Shown here: positions 27,194 to 37,200 of the stretch, piece after piece | How positions within the stretch are numbered: position 1 is the stretch's first letter | Layout: each line of letters starts with the position of its first letter | Assembly (NCBI RefSeq): GCF_014779555.2 | Contig: NZ_CP094357.1 | Span: 2,418,001 to 2,482,000, forward strand | Origin: Lysobacter capsici | Lineage (GTDB): Bacteria > Pseudomonadota > Gammaproteobacteria > Xanthomonadales > Xanthomonadaceae | Length of the DNA: 64,000 nucleotides | Reading direction: 5' to 3' | Program-made: the position numbers and the translations under genes | The notes under the pieces: model-generated | Databases searched by the model: none | What the model was told of the DNA's origin: nothing | The model's input: only the letters and a program-made list of their open reading frames with translations

Positions 27194-28096
27194 TCAACTG
27201 CCCTGGAAGCCCGAGGGAAGTTCGCGCAGCCGCGCCACGTCGCGCAACGGCGGCGCGCCGAACAGGCGCGCGTATTCGCGGCTGAACTGCGAGGGGCTGT
27301 CGTAACCGACCGCGTGGCCGGCGCTGGCCGCGTCCATGGCCTGGCCCAGCATCAGCCCGCGCGCCTGCTGCAGGCGCAGTTGCTTCTGGTACTGCAGCGG
27401 GCTCATGCGGGTGACGGTCTTGAAGTGCGCGTGCAGGGCCGAGGGGCTCATGCGCGCGTGCGCGGCGAGTTCGGCCATGTCGAAGGGCTCGCGGAAATTG
27501 CGCTTGATCCAGTCGATCGCGCGATGCACCTGGCGGCCGCGGCTTTCGCCGTGGGCGATGTCGTACAGGCGCGCGGCCTGTTCGCCCTTGATCAGGCGAT
27601 AGAGGATTTCGCGTTCGATCAGCGGCGCCAGCATGGGAATGTCGTCGGGCGTGTCGAGCAGGTTCAACAGCCGCACCGCGGCGTCGAGCAGGTCGGCGGT
27701 GGCGTTGCTGAGCATCAGGCTGGGGCCGGGCGCGGCCTCGACCGCCGGCGGCAGGCCCGATTCGATCCACAGCGCGCTCAGCAGCGCCGGATCGAGGTCC
27801 AGGCGCAGGCACAGATAGGGTTCGTCGTCGCTGGCGTGAACGATCTCGCCGATGATCGGCACGTCGACCGACACCACCAGGTAGCGCTGAGGATCGTATT
27901 CGTAGATGCGGTCGCCCAGGATCACCCGCTTGCTGCCCTGGGCGACGATGCAGACCGCGGGCCGATGCAGTTCGTGCAGCGCATCGACCGGACGGCTGCA
28001 ACGGATCAGTTGCACCCGCGGCAACGCGGTCGGATGCAGGCCGTCGCCGTCGGAGTATCGGTCAATCGAGCGGGCGAGCAGGTGTGCGGCAGTCAT
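27194..28096 (-). CDS. AraC-family transcriptional regulator
   Basis: A 300-aa regulator. The N-terminal half is an AraC-type sensor domain (RPAVCIVAQGSKRVILGDRIYEYDPQRYLVVSVDVPIIGE), and the C-terminal 100 residues contain two helix-turn-helix units (FDMAELAAHARMSPSALHAHFKTVT, then ASAGHAVGYDSPSQFSREY). This subtype is often divergent from an oxidoreductase it activates, as here with the SDR gene. It is convergent with the lanthipeptide cluster, so a role there is not implied. Confidence 0.93.
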   Translation of the reverse strand: MTAAHLLARSIDRYSDGDGLHPTALPRVQLIRCSRPVDALHELHRPAVCIVAQGSKRVILGDRIYEYDPQRYLVVSVDVPIIGEIVHASDDEPYLCLRLDLDPALLSALWIESGLPPAVEAAPGPSLMLSNATADLLDAAVRLLNLLDTPDDIPMLAPLIEREILYRLIKGEQAARLYDIAHGESRGRQVHRAIDWIKRNFREPFDMAELAAHARMSPSALHAHFKTVTRMSPLQYQKQLRLQQARGLMLGQAMDAASAGHAVGYDSPSQFSREYARLFGAPPLRDVARLRELPSGFQGS

Positions 28097-28330
28097 GGCG
28101 GGAACATCGCCTCGGTGGGTTGCGGGCCTTGGTTTTCAGCGGATTTCGCCGACGGACCCGATGCGGCGATGATCCGCGCGCGGGATTGGCCGGACAAGGC
28201 TTCGCGGGCGGTTGTGGAGGATCGTGCAAGAGTTCGCGGCGATCATGCTATCGCCGCGAGGCCGCGGCTGCGCAAAGTGCGCCGCAGGCCGGACGACCCG
28301 CGTCCGCCGTCCGAACACGAGGAAACCGAC

Positions 28331-29074
28331 ATGAGCAACACCCCCTCTTTGCACGGCAAGACCGTATTGATCACCGGCGCCAGCAGCGGCATCGGCGAGG
28401 CCACCGCGAAGCTGCTGGCGCAGCGCGGCGCCAACGTGGTGATCGGCGCGCGCCGCGGCGAGCGCCTGCGGGCGCTGGAGCAGGCCATCACCGATGCCGG
28501 CGGCTCGGTCCGCCATCGCTTGCTCGACGTCACCGACCCAGCCGATGTCGCCGCGTTCGTCGCCTACGCGCAGCAGCAATTCGGCCGCGTCGACGTGCTG
28601 GTCAACAACGCCGGGATCATGCCGCTGTCGCCGCTGAGCGCGCTCAAGCTCGACGAATGGAACCGCATGATCGACGTGAATATCCGTGGCGTGCTGCACG
28701 GGATCGCCGCGATCTTGCCGGTGATGCGGGCGCAGGGTTCGGGCCAGGTGATCAACGTCGCGTCCCTGGGCGCGCACTACGTGGTGCCGACCGCGGCGGT
28801 GTACTGCGCGACCAAGTTCGCGGTGTGGGCGATCTCCGACGGCCTGCGCCAGGAAAGCGACACGATCCGGGTGACCACGATTTCGCCGGGCGTGGTCGAG
28901 TCGGAACTGGCCGACACCATCACCGACCCGGCCACCGCGCAGGGCATGAAGGAGTTCCGCCGCATCGCGATCCAGCCCGACGCGATAGCCCGCGCGATCG
29001 CGTTCGCGATCGAACAGCCGGCCGATGTGGATGTCAGCGAGGTGATCGTGCGGCCGACGGCGGGGACGTTCTGA
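28331..29074 (+). CDS. SDR-family NAD(P)-dependent oxidoreductase
   Basis: A classical short-chain dehydrogenase of 247 aa. It has the cofactor motif TGASSGIG, NNAG near residue 92, catalytic Ser145 (NVASLG), Tyr158 and Lys162 (YCATK), and the PGVVESEL tail segment. The arginine-rich GARRGERL after the second strand suggests NADP preference. The substrate is unknown. It is divergent from the AraC regulator across 234 bases and probably controlled by it. Confidence 0.93.
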   Translation: MSNTPSLHGKTVLITGASSGIGEATAKLLAQRGANVVIGARRGERLRALEQAITDAGGSVRHRLLDVTDPADVAAFVAYAQQQFGRVDVLVNNAGIMPLSPLSALKLDEWNRMIDVNIRGVLHGIAAILPVMRAQGSGQVINVASLGAHYVVPTAAVYCATKFAVWAISDGLRQESDTIRVTTISPGVVESELADTITDPATAQGMKEFRRIAIQPDAIARAIAFAIEQPADVDVSEVIVRPTAGTF

Positions 29075-29152
29075 CCCGGCGGCTTGATGGGGTCGATCGG
29101 AGCACGCGCGAAGGTCGTGGGCTTATCCGGATACGACGTGATCGCAATCGAG

Positions 29153-29197
29153 CTGCATCGATCCGGGCTGCATCAATCCGAGCCGCATCCATCCGAC
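29153..29197. repeat. Three 15-bp tandem repeats
   Basis: CTGCATCGATCCGGG, CTGCATCAATCCGAG and CCGCATCCATCCGAC follow each other directly downstream of the SDR gene. Confidence 0.7.
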
Positions 29198-29210
29198 CGT
29201 CGAAGTGCAG

Positions 29211-29238
29211 CCTGTCCCCGCGCTGACGTGGGGACAGG
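29211..29238. terminator. Hairpin between convergent genes
   Basis: A 9-bp perfect stem (CCTGTCCCC) with a 10-base loop between the SDR gene and the leftward membrane protein. It is a probable shared terminator; no T tract. Confidence 0.5.
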
Positions 29239-29311
29239 CTGTCGAGGCTGGTATCGCTCAGGTTTCGCCGGCATGACACTGACTGCACTGCGGCGAACTG
29301 GAGCCCGGGCA

Positions 29312-30772
29312 TCAACTGCCGCCGCATCCACCGCAGCCGCCGCCGCAACCACCTCCGCCGCCATCGCCCCCACCGCCGCCGCCGCCTCCACCATCGCCAC
29401 CGCCCACGCCGCCGTGACCGGCGGGCTCGCGCACCAGGTTGTAGCCGTCCAGCGGCGTGCCCATCAGCGCCGCGGGGCCGATCAGGGCGACGTAGGTCAA
29501 CGCATCGCCAGGGGACTCGTTCGCCCGACGGCGTGCGCGGTACAGCTCCCATTCGCCGGCGTGGCTGATCGCGTCGACCGGAATCGCCATCCGCACCAGG
29601 GTGATCAGCATCATCAGCACGGTCAGCACCACCAGGAACGCGACCGGATGATCGCCCTGCAGGCCGATCACGATCTTGCTCACGCCCAATACGATCACCG
29701 CCACCGGCGGGGCCAGCGACCACAGCTTGGCCTTGAAGCGTTGCTCGGTGGTGTTGGCCAGGCCCGCGCGTTGCAACTCTTCGTCCATGCCTTCATAGCG
29801 CTGACGCAGCAGGCCGAGGATGTGCGACAGGTTCTTGCGCGAGGCGACGATGGTATCCATCGCTTCGCGCAGGATCGGCGGCAGCGCCTCCATCTGCGCC
29901 GGTATCTGCGGTTGCGGGCGCAGCCACACTTGATCGTTGTTGCGCGCGTCGTTGAGGTCCTTGCGGTCGAATTCAAGCACGACCAGATCGCGCGCCAGCA
30001 ACTCGGCCACGACCGCGTCGGCGACGCGCATGGCGCCGCCGGCCAGATAGGCCAGTTCCCAGGGTTCGGCCTTGCGCTTGGCGCGGTCGCCATGATTTCT
30101 GCCGTGTCGCAGCAGCCAGCCGCTCAGGCGCAACGAGGCGAACATCAAGGTCAGGTACCACAGCAGGAACGCGCCGCCGGTCCAGTGCAAGGGATTGAGG
30201 CGTTCGCAATACGAGGCCAGTAGGATGTAGGCGATGGCGGTGATCGAGCCCGTGCGCACCAGCCAACGCAGGGAGTTGGACGGTTCGCGCTCCGACCCCA
30301 GGCTGAGGGCGCGGACTTTCTGGGCGATGCGCGCATCCGGCCAGATGCGTTCGGGCAACGGACCGAAGTAGCGCCGGTAACTGTCCAGGGTGTCGGCGTA
30401 TTGCGCTTCGTGGCGCCGGTCTTCGGCGACCCCGCCCCGCGAAGGCACGTGGTGCAGCGGCTGCTTGAGCACCTGCTGGCAGAACGCCTGATAGCCGCGG
30501 GTGTCGGTGATGTGGGTATGCCAGACCTGATCGACCCGCTGGCTCGGCGTGACCGGATGGCCGGCGGCCACCGCGAGAAAGCAAAAGCGCCGGTATTCCT
30601 CGATCGCGGCCTGGGCGTCGTCGAGGTGCAGCCGCGCGTCCTTGGCCACGCGCAGCGCGAATTCGTCGGAACCGGGCTCGTCGAAACGATGCTCGCGCAA
30701 GCGTTCCCACAAGGCTTTTTGTTCGCTCGTCCATTGCGCGGCGTCCGTCGCCGCAGTGTTCGGATCGCTCAT
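29312..30772 (-). CDS. Membrane protein with GRDP-like N-terminus and TIGR04222-like Gly/Cys tail, 486 aa
   Basis: The N-terminal 130 residues contain RVDQVWHTHITD, the V-D-x-x-W-H-x-H motif of glycine-rich-domain proteins. Membrane segments follow at about residues 175-195, 200-220, and near VIVLGVSKIVIGL and FLVVLTVLMMLITL. The C-terminus ends in an extreme glycine tract with four cysteines (GGGGGCGGGCGGCGGS). TIGR04222-type proteins share this tail, but joining it to the GRDP-like N-terminus is noteworthy. The start MSDPNTAATD was chosen; the upstream extension is not conserved-looking. Function unknown; monocistronic. Confidence 0.8.
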   Translation of the reverse strand: MSDPNTAATDAAQWTSEQKALWERLREHRFDEPGSDEFALRVAKDARLHLDDAQAAIEEYRRFCFLAVAAGHPVTPSQRVDQVWHTHITDTRGYQAFCQQVLKQPLHHVPSRGGVAEDRRHEAQYADTLDSYRRYFGPLPERIWPDARIAQKVRALSLGSEREPSNSLRWLVRTGSITAIAYILLASYCERLNPLHWTGGAFLLWYLTLMFASLRLSGWLLRHGRNHGDRAKRKAEPWELAYLAGGAMRVADAVVAELLARDLVVLEFDRKDLNDARNNDQVWLRPQPQIPAQMEALPPILREAMDTIVASRKNLSHILGLLRQRYEGMDEELQRAGLANTTEQRFKAKLWSLAPPVAVIVLGVSKIVIGLQGDHPVAFLVVLTVLMMLITLVRMAIPVDAISHAGEWELYRARRRANESPGDALTYVALIGPAALMGTPLDGYNLVREPAGHGGVGGGDGGGGGGGGGDGGGGGCGGGCGGCGGS

Positions 30773-31273
30773 GACAATCCTCCGCAAGTCCATCCATTGA
30801 ACCGTGGTGTCTTCACTGTACGACGCCGCGTGCGATCCGTCGCCGTGCCAGCTTGGGCGGCACGGTACGTGGGCGACGATCGCGGCGAAATAGCCGGATG
30901 TAGCTAGACATGCCGCTGCGTACACGGCGAAAAATTAACGAATGCATCGCCTCATCGCGATGCGATGCATCCGCTGTCAGTGCTTTCGTCGGCGGCGCTG
31001 CGGCCGGCTGCCTTGGTCAGCTGCCGCCGCGAGCAAGCGCGAACGCCGTTCCAGCAAGCACGCCCGTGGTTGCATATTGCACTGTAGGAGCGGCGCAAGA
31101 CGCGACCGCGCTGCATCATGTTCGCGACGAAAGATGGTTTCGTCGCGATCGGGTGGCTCGCGATCGCGGCTTGCGCCGCTCCCGCAGGCAGCTAAAGTCG
31201 CCATTCCGGCGACCTGAGGCTTGCCGGCACGACGCATCGCCAAGTTGCCGGCGTCACCGGCAATCGCCTGGCT
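30773..31273. other. Intergenic region with nested palindromes
   Basis: It contains the upstream region of the membrane protein and the palindromic repeat at 31083-31188. No gene recognised. Confidence 0.55.
31083..31188. repeat. Nested inverted repeat (REP-like, GTAGGAGC family)
   Basis: The outer arms CTGTAGGAGCGGCGCAAG and CTTGCGCCGCTCCCGCAG are near-complementary. Inside them TCGCGACGAAA forms a perfect 11-bp stem with a GATGG loop. The outer arm matches the elements in the array at 33.3-34.1 kb. Confidence 0.8.
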
Positions 31274-32089
31274 TCAACGGCCTTCGAACAAGGCGTTGAG
31301 TTGCGAGTACGGCGTCGCATCGGCGCCGAGCGGGCGCGAATCGCCGTCGCGCAGGAAGCCGCTGGCCAGCGCGGACATGCGCGTGTACATCGACTGGGCG
31401 ATGTCCGAGCCGGCGCTGAGGCGGCGCACGCCCCAGGTCTGCAGGACCTCCGCCGACGGCAGCGCCGGACGCGCGAGCAGGTTCAGCGGCAGACCGGCTT
31501 CGCTGGCGATCGCGCGGGTCTGCGCTTCGTCGGTCAGGCCGGGCACGAACAGGCCGTCGGCGCCGGCGGCGCGATAGCGCGCGGCGCGGGCGAGGGTGGC
31601 CTCGACGCGCTGTTCCGGCGGCGCCAGGCCGCGCAGGTAGACGTCGGTGCGCGCGTTGAGGTACAGCGCGATGCCCAGGCGCGCGCTCGCGCGCTTGATG
31701 TGCTCGATCTTGGCGCACAGCAGGTCGGGGTCCTGGCCGCCGTCTTCCAGATTGATGCCGACCGCGCCGACGTCTATCAGGCCCGACACGGTTTCGGCGA
31801 CCGCGGCCGGATCGTCCGAATAGCCGCCTTCGGCATCGACCGTGAGCGGTATCTGGATCGCGCGCACGATGTCGGCGACCGTCGCCACCAGCCGCCGCAC
31901 CGGCAGCAGGTCGCCGTCGGGATAGCCGTGCGACCAGGCCACGCCGGCGCTGGTGGTGGCCATCGCCTTGGCGCCCAGGCTTTCGATCATGCGCGCGCTA
32001 CCGGCGTCCCAGGCATTGGCGAGCAGCAGCAGGCCGTCGTGGTGCAGGGCATGGAACTGGGTGGCGAGTTCGGTTTGCGGACGGCTCAT
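31274..32089 (-). CDS. Isocitrate lyase / PEP mutase family protein
   Basis: A TIM-barrel enzyme of 271 aa in the PEP mutase/isocitrate lyase superfamily, which makes or breaks C-C or C-P bonds of oxaloacetate-like acids using Mg2+. LLLANAWDAGSARMIESLGAKAMATTSAG, DAEGGYSD and GINLEDGG are the metal- and substrate-binding signatures, and the family's D-x-Y-L-R-G segment is present. The exact reaction is not determined by sequence; many bacterial paralogues are uncharacterised. I chose MSRPQTEL because the conserved region begins there. It stands alone. Confidence 0.87.
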   Translation of the reverse strand: MSRPQTELATQFHALHHDGLLLLANAWDAGSARMIESLGAKAMATTSAGVAWSHGYPDGDLLPVRRLVATVADIVRAIQIPLTVDAEGGYSDDPAAVAETVSGLIDVGAVGINLEDGGQDPDLLCAKIEHIKRASARLGIALYLNARTDVYLRGLAPPEQRVEATLARAARYRAAGADGLFVPGLTDEAQTRAIASEAGLPLNLLARPALPSAEVLQTWGVRRLSAGSDIAQSMYTRMSALASGFLRDGDSRPLGADATPYSQLNALFEGR

Positions 32090-32575
32090 GGAGGGGGTTC
32101 CGGATGCGGGAGAAGGGCGTGCGGCCAGCATGGCATGCGTGTATCGGCGGTGCCGGCCGTTTTCGGTCGTGAACTTACCTGAGAAAGCGCGGCTCGCGTC
32201 TCGCTAAAAAGCGAACTGCATCGCATCTTCGCGCGGCGCGAATTTTATTTTCCAGCGTGAGCCGATTGTCGCGTAACCGACACGAAGCGCCGGTTTCCCG
32301 CCATTCTCGGCCGCCGCCGGGTTTGCCCGGCGCGACTCGGATACCATTACCGCGTGCCAGCGCTGGCAACTGCGGCGAGTCAATGCCGGGTTGTGACGCA
32401 GATCATTCAAGGCGATCGGCCTGGCGCGGCACGGATGCTTTTTTCGCGTATGCGAAGCCGGAGTTTATGCGGCATCGGGGCGGCGTCGTTGAGTCATCAA
32501 TATCAATGCCTTGCGCGGTTTCATACCGCCGCGTAGCCTCGCTTACGTTGGCTGAACGTGTTTTCTGGGGATCGT
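32090..32575. other. Intergenic region upstream of the response regulator
   Basis: Almost 490 bases with some AT-rich patches (GAATTTTATTTTCC near 32240). It should contain promoters for both divergent genes; I see no gene. Confidence 0.5.
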
Positions 32576-33223
32576 ATGACCATCCGTGTATTCATCGTGG
32601 ACGACCATGCTCTGGTGCGAACCGGCATGCGCATGATCCTGTCGGCGGAGACGGATATCGAGGTACTCGGCGATGTCGAGAGCGGCGAAGAGGCCTTGCC
32701 GCAGATCCGCAAGCTCAAGCCCGACGTGGTGCTGTGCGATCTGCACCTGCCCGGCGTCAGCGGTCTGGAAGTCACCGAACGCATCGTCAAGGGCGATCAC
32801 GGCACCCGGGTGATCATCGTCTCGGTGCTCGAGGACGGGCCGATGCCCAAGCGCCTGCTCGAAGCCGGCGCATCGGGCTATGTCGGCAAGGGCGGCGACG
32901 CCAGCGAACTGCTGCGCGCGATCCGCGACGTGGCCCGCGGCAAGCGTTATCTGGCCAGCAACATCGCCCAGAACCTGGCCTTGTCCAACCTCGACGGCGG
33001 CGCGTCGCCGTTCGACGAATTGTCGCCGCGCGAACTGGAAATCGCCTTGCTGCTGGTGCAGGGCTTCCGTCAGGAAGAGATCGCCAAGCGCCTGAGTTTG
33101 AGCGCGAAGACCGTCAACACCCACAAGACGCGATTGTTCGAGAAACTCGCGATCAACGACAGCATCGCGCTGGCGCGCCTGGCGACGCAGTACGGACTGG
33201 CGGATCCGGCGCATTCGCTTTAA
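32576..33223 (+). CDS. gacA: GacA/UvrY-type LuxR-family response regulator
   Basis: A 215-aa two-component regulator. The receiver domain (residues 1-120) has acidic Asp9/Asp10, phospho-acceptor Asp55 (CDLHLPG) and Lys106. The C-terminal LuxR helix-turn-helix reads ELSPRELEIALLLVQGFRQEEIAKRLSLSAKTVNTHKTRLFEKL. End-to-end similarity to GacA is clear (LVRTGM, PSPFDxLSxRE equivalents). GacA controls small RNAs that titrate RsmA and governs secondary metabolism and exoenzymes, so it may influence the lanthipeptide locus. The start MTIRVF is chosen. No uvrC follows, unlike in enterics and pseudomonads; a repeat array follows instead. Confidence 0.85.
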   Translation: MTIRVFIVDDHALVRTGMRMILSAETDIEVLGDVESGEEALPQIRKLKPDVVLCDLHLPGVSGLEVTERIVKGDHGTRVIIVSVLEDGPMPKRLLEAGASGYVGKGGDASELLRAIRDVARGKRYLASNIAQNLALSNLDGGASPFDELSPRELEIALLLVQGFRQEEIAKRLSLSAKTVNTHKTRLFEKLAINDSIALARLATQYGLADPAHSL

Positions 33224-33289
33224 GAGGTTTTCGCGCGGGTTTGTCGGGGGGGGCTTGTCGGGGGCTTGTCGGATTTGCGGTCGTCTGCG

Positions 33290-34100
33290 CTAGCGGTTGC
33301 GCTATGCGCTGGCGTCGGCTGCGTGTGGTTGCGCCGTAGTTGTGGGTTGCGCGGTCGCGGCTTGCGCCGCTCCTACAGTCGGACCCGATCAGACGTAGCC
33401 ACCCGAAGCCGCCCTATAGGAGCTGCGTAAGCTGCGACCGCGAAGCCGCATGAGCCGGCGCGCGCATGCAGCAGGCGAATCGTCACGATCTGCACGGGTG
33501 GTTGCGCTATGCGCTGATGATCGCGCCAGCGTCGGCTGCGTGTGCTTGTGTCGCGGCCATGGGTTGCGCGGTCGCGGCTTGCGCCGCTCCTACAGTCGGA
33601 CCCGATCAGACGTAGCCACCCGAAGCCCCCCCTGTAGGAGCTGCGTAAGCTGCGACCGCGGAACCGCATGAGCCGGCGCGCGCATGCAGCAGTCGAATCG
33701 TCACGATCTGCACGGGTGGTTGCGCTGTGCGCTGGCGATCACGCCAGCGTCGGCTGCGTGTGCTTGCGTCGCGGCCGGGGGGGGGGGCGCGGTCGCGGCT
33801 TGCGCCGCTCCTACAGTCGGGCCCGATCAGACGTAGCCACCCGAAGCCCCCTGTAGGAGCTGCGTAAGCTGCGACCGTGAAGCCGCATGAGCCGGCGCGC
33901 GCATGCAGCAGTCGAATCGTCACGATCTGCACGGGTGGTTGCGCTATGCGCTGGCGATCACGCCAGCATCGGCTGCGTGTGCTTGCGTCGCGGCCGGGGG
34001 GTGCGCGGTCGCGGCTTGCGCCGCTCCTACAGTCGGACCCGATCAGAGGTTGTCACCGGTAGCCCCTGTAGGAGCTGCGCAAGCTGCGACTGCGTGATCG
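33290..34100. repeat. Four tandem copies of a roughly 217-bp repeat
   Basis: CTTGCGCCGCTCCTACAGTCGG recurs starting near 33361, 33578, 33799 and 34015, spacings of 217, 221 and 216 bases. Each unit pairs GTAGGAGCTGCGTAAGCTGCG with CGCGGCTTGCGCCGCTCCTAC in opposite orientation, so each is a REP-like cruciform plus spacer. Spacers are nearly identical, implying recent tandem duplication. One unit has an 11-G run near 33777-33787 where others have 6 or fewer. It fills the gap between gacA and rne; no gene is visible inside. Confidence 0.9.
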
Positions 34101-34176
34101 CAAATGCCGACGCAAGCATGCCGCGGCAGTTCGATCTTCGCGATGCGCGCAGTCGTCGCCGCGCTGGCCCCAAAAG

Positions 34177-34204
34177 AAAACCGGCCGCTCTCGCGGCCGG
34201 TTTT
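34177..34204 (-). terminator. Terminator of rne
   Basis: A 12-bp perfect stem AAAACCGGCCGC with a TCTC loop, 34 bases past the rne stop. T/A tracts on both sides allow it to work in either direction. Confidence 0.85.
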
Positions 34205-34237
34205 CTGTTTACTGCGTTCGATCCGCGAACGTCGCGA

Positions 34238-37200
34238 TCAGGCGCGACGCTCGTGGTGGTCGTCCGGGCCGGCACCGCTCGAATCGTCTTCGGCGCTTTG
34301 CTCGCCTTCGACCGCGGCCTGGGCCGCATCGGCCTGCGCCGGTTCGGCCGGGTGGGGCAGGGTGTCGAACAGGCCGCCGGTGCGCGGGGTCAGCGGCGAG
34401 GCCGGTTCGACCGACTCCACGCTCGCGGCCGCGGTATCGATCGGGCCGGCCGGTTCGACCGGCGCGACGACCGGCGCGACCGCCGCGGGAGCGGCGGTGA
34501 CGACTTCGTTCGCGATGATCGGCTGCGGCGCGACCACGGGCTCGGCGACGTGCGCCGCCGACGCTTCGACGGCGTTCGCCGCCGCGCGGGCCGGTTCGGC
34601 CGACACCGGTTCGACGGCGACCGGTGCAACCGCCACCGGAGCCACCGCCACGGGTTCGACCACGACCGCTTCGACCACCGTCGGCTCGATCGCCGCGGGC
34701 GGCGCGATACGGGTCGGTTCGACCACTTCGGGCTCGACCACCACCGATGCCGGCTCGTCGTTATCGACGGGCTGCACCGGCGCCGCGGTATGCGCCGCGA
34801 CGGCCTGCCCGGTCACCACGATCACTTCAGGCTTGGCCTGCTCGATCGATTCGACCGACTCGACCGCGGCCTGGGCCGGCGTGGCTTGCGTTACCGGTTC
34901 GGCGGATGCCGGCGTGGCGTACGAGGTCGCAGGCTTGGCGAACGCGGACTGCGGCGCCACGAACGAAGTCGACGGCGCGGTGAACACGCTGGCCGGCTTG
35001 CTGTCGGCCGGTTCGGCCTCGACACGCTCGACTTCGGCCTGCGCCTTGGCCGGTGCGGGCTTGGTGTCCGCATGCGTGGCGTGGTCGAAGTTCTCGAACG
35101 AGGGCTTGGGCTGGTTGCGGGCTTCGCTCGGGTTCGACGGCGCGAACACGCTGCTCGCGGCGGTGCTCGCCGTGGCGGCGACCACCGCGGCCGCGGCGGC
35201 CGGGGTGGCGGCCGGTGCAGGCTGCGCGCCGGACTCGTCGTCGAAATCGAACTCGGGCTGCGAACGGTTCGCGGCCGCGGGCGCCGAACCCGGCTCGCCG
35301 GAGTTGTCGTCTTCGTCGTCGAAACCGTTCTCGTCCTGGTTCTGGCCTTCGCCTTCGCCCGCGGCGCCGGCTTCGCCGTTGCCACGACGACGACGGCGAC
35401 CGCCGCGACGGCCGCGACGGCGGCGTCCGCTGCCTTCGCCGGTATCGCCCGCGGCCGTGCCGGCATCGCCGTCATGGGCTTCGGCTTGCGCGTTCTCGGC
35501 CACGACGGCTTCGGCGGCGGCGGTGTCGGGCTTGATCGCGCTGTCGTCGCTCACCACCGGCGGCGCGACCGGCGCACCGGTGCTGGCCGAGGCGGCGGCG
35601 ATCGCGGTCGGCACCACCGCGGCGGCGACGGCGTCGCTCGCGGCGACGTCCTGACGCGGCGGACGCGGCTCGCGCGGCGGACGCGGGGTCTGGCCGTTGT
35701 TGCCGCCGTTGGCCTGCTGCGCGGCGCGTTCCTCGCGATCGGGCTTGTTCTGCGGCTGCGGCTTGGGCTGCTGGGCCTGCTTGGGCTGCTGCGGTTGCGG
35801 CTGCTTCTGCTTGGGCTGCTGCGCCTGCGCGGCGGCGGGGACCTGCACCTGCGCGTTGCCCTGCTGCGGCTTGTCGCGGCGCGAGTCCTGACGGGCCTCG
35901 TCACGACGCGGCTCGTCGCGGCGCGCGCCATCGCGGCCGCCCTTGCCGTTGCGGTTCTCGCCGCGGCGCTGACCGTTGCGGTCGCCGCGATCGTTGCGTG
36001 CGCCACGGCCTTCGCTGTTGCGCGCGGCCGGTTCGGGCTGGGCCACGGCCGGCTGCGGGGTGCCGCGGAAGATGCGCAGGATGCGCTCGACCAAGCCGAC
36101 CGAGTGGGTCGGCGCGGCGACCGGCGCGGGCGCCGGTGCGGCGACGGCAGCCACCGCCACGGCCGGCTCGCGGGGTTCGCGAAGCGGCGCGGGCTGGAGC
36201 GGTTTTACGTTGGTGACCGCCGGCGCGTCCGGAATGTTCAGATGCGCCTTGGTCAGCGCATGTACCGGCAGCTTGCGCTGGGTGCCGCGCTGGTAGCTGG
36301 GCTTGGTGGTTTCTTCGCCGATCTCGTTCTCGCGCACCCGGGTGACTTCGTAGTGCGGGGTTTCGAGCTGATCGTCGGCGACGATCACGATCGGCGAATC
36401 GTGGCGCAGCTCGATCTCGGTCAGCGCGCGGCGCTTTTCGTTGAGCAGGAAGTTGGCGATCTCGACCGGGGCCTGCACCAGCACCTGTCCGGTGTTTTCC
36501 TTCATCGCGTGCTCTTCGGCCACGCGCAGGATCGACAACGACAGCGATTCGACGCTGCGCATGCGGCCGTGGCCGTCGCAGCGCGGGCACACCAGCTGGC
36601 TGGATTCGCCCAGCGACGGGCGCAGGCGCTGGCGGCTGAGTTCGAGCAGGCCGAAGCGCGAGATGCGGCCGATCTGCACGCGCGCGCGGTCCTGCTTGAG
36701 CGCGTTCTGCAGCTTGTTTTCGACTTCGCGCTGGTGGCGGTTGGACGACATGTCGATGAAGTCGATCACCACCAGGCCGCCCAGGTCGCGCAGGCGCATC
36801 TGGCGGGCCACTTCCTCGGCCGCTTCCAGGTTGGTGTTGAACGCGGTTTCCTCGATGTCGCCGCCCTTGGTGGCGCGCGCCGAGTTGACGTCGATCGCGG
36901 TCAGCGCTTCGGTCTGGTCGATGACCAGGGCGCCGCCGGAGGGCAGGCGCACGGTGCGCTCGTACGCGTTCTCGATCTGCGATTCGATCTGGAAGCGGTT
37001 GAACAGCGGGGTTTCGTCGGCGTACTTCTTCAGCTTGCGCAGGTTGTGCGGCATCACCTGCTCGACGAACTCGCGCGCTTCGGCGTACATCTCGTCGGTG
37101 TCGACCAGGATCTCGCCGATGTCCGGGCGCATGTAGTCGCGCAGGGCGCGGATGATCAGGCGCGACTCCTGGTACAGCAGGAACGGCGCGGGCTTCTTCA

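Noticed and set aside
33290-34100. Possible CRISPR array
   Set aside because: The spacings are about 217 bases, spacers are nearly identical to each other, and no cas genes are present.
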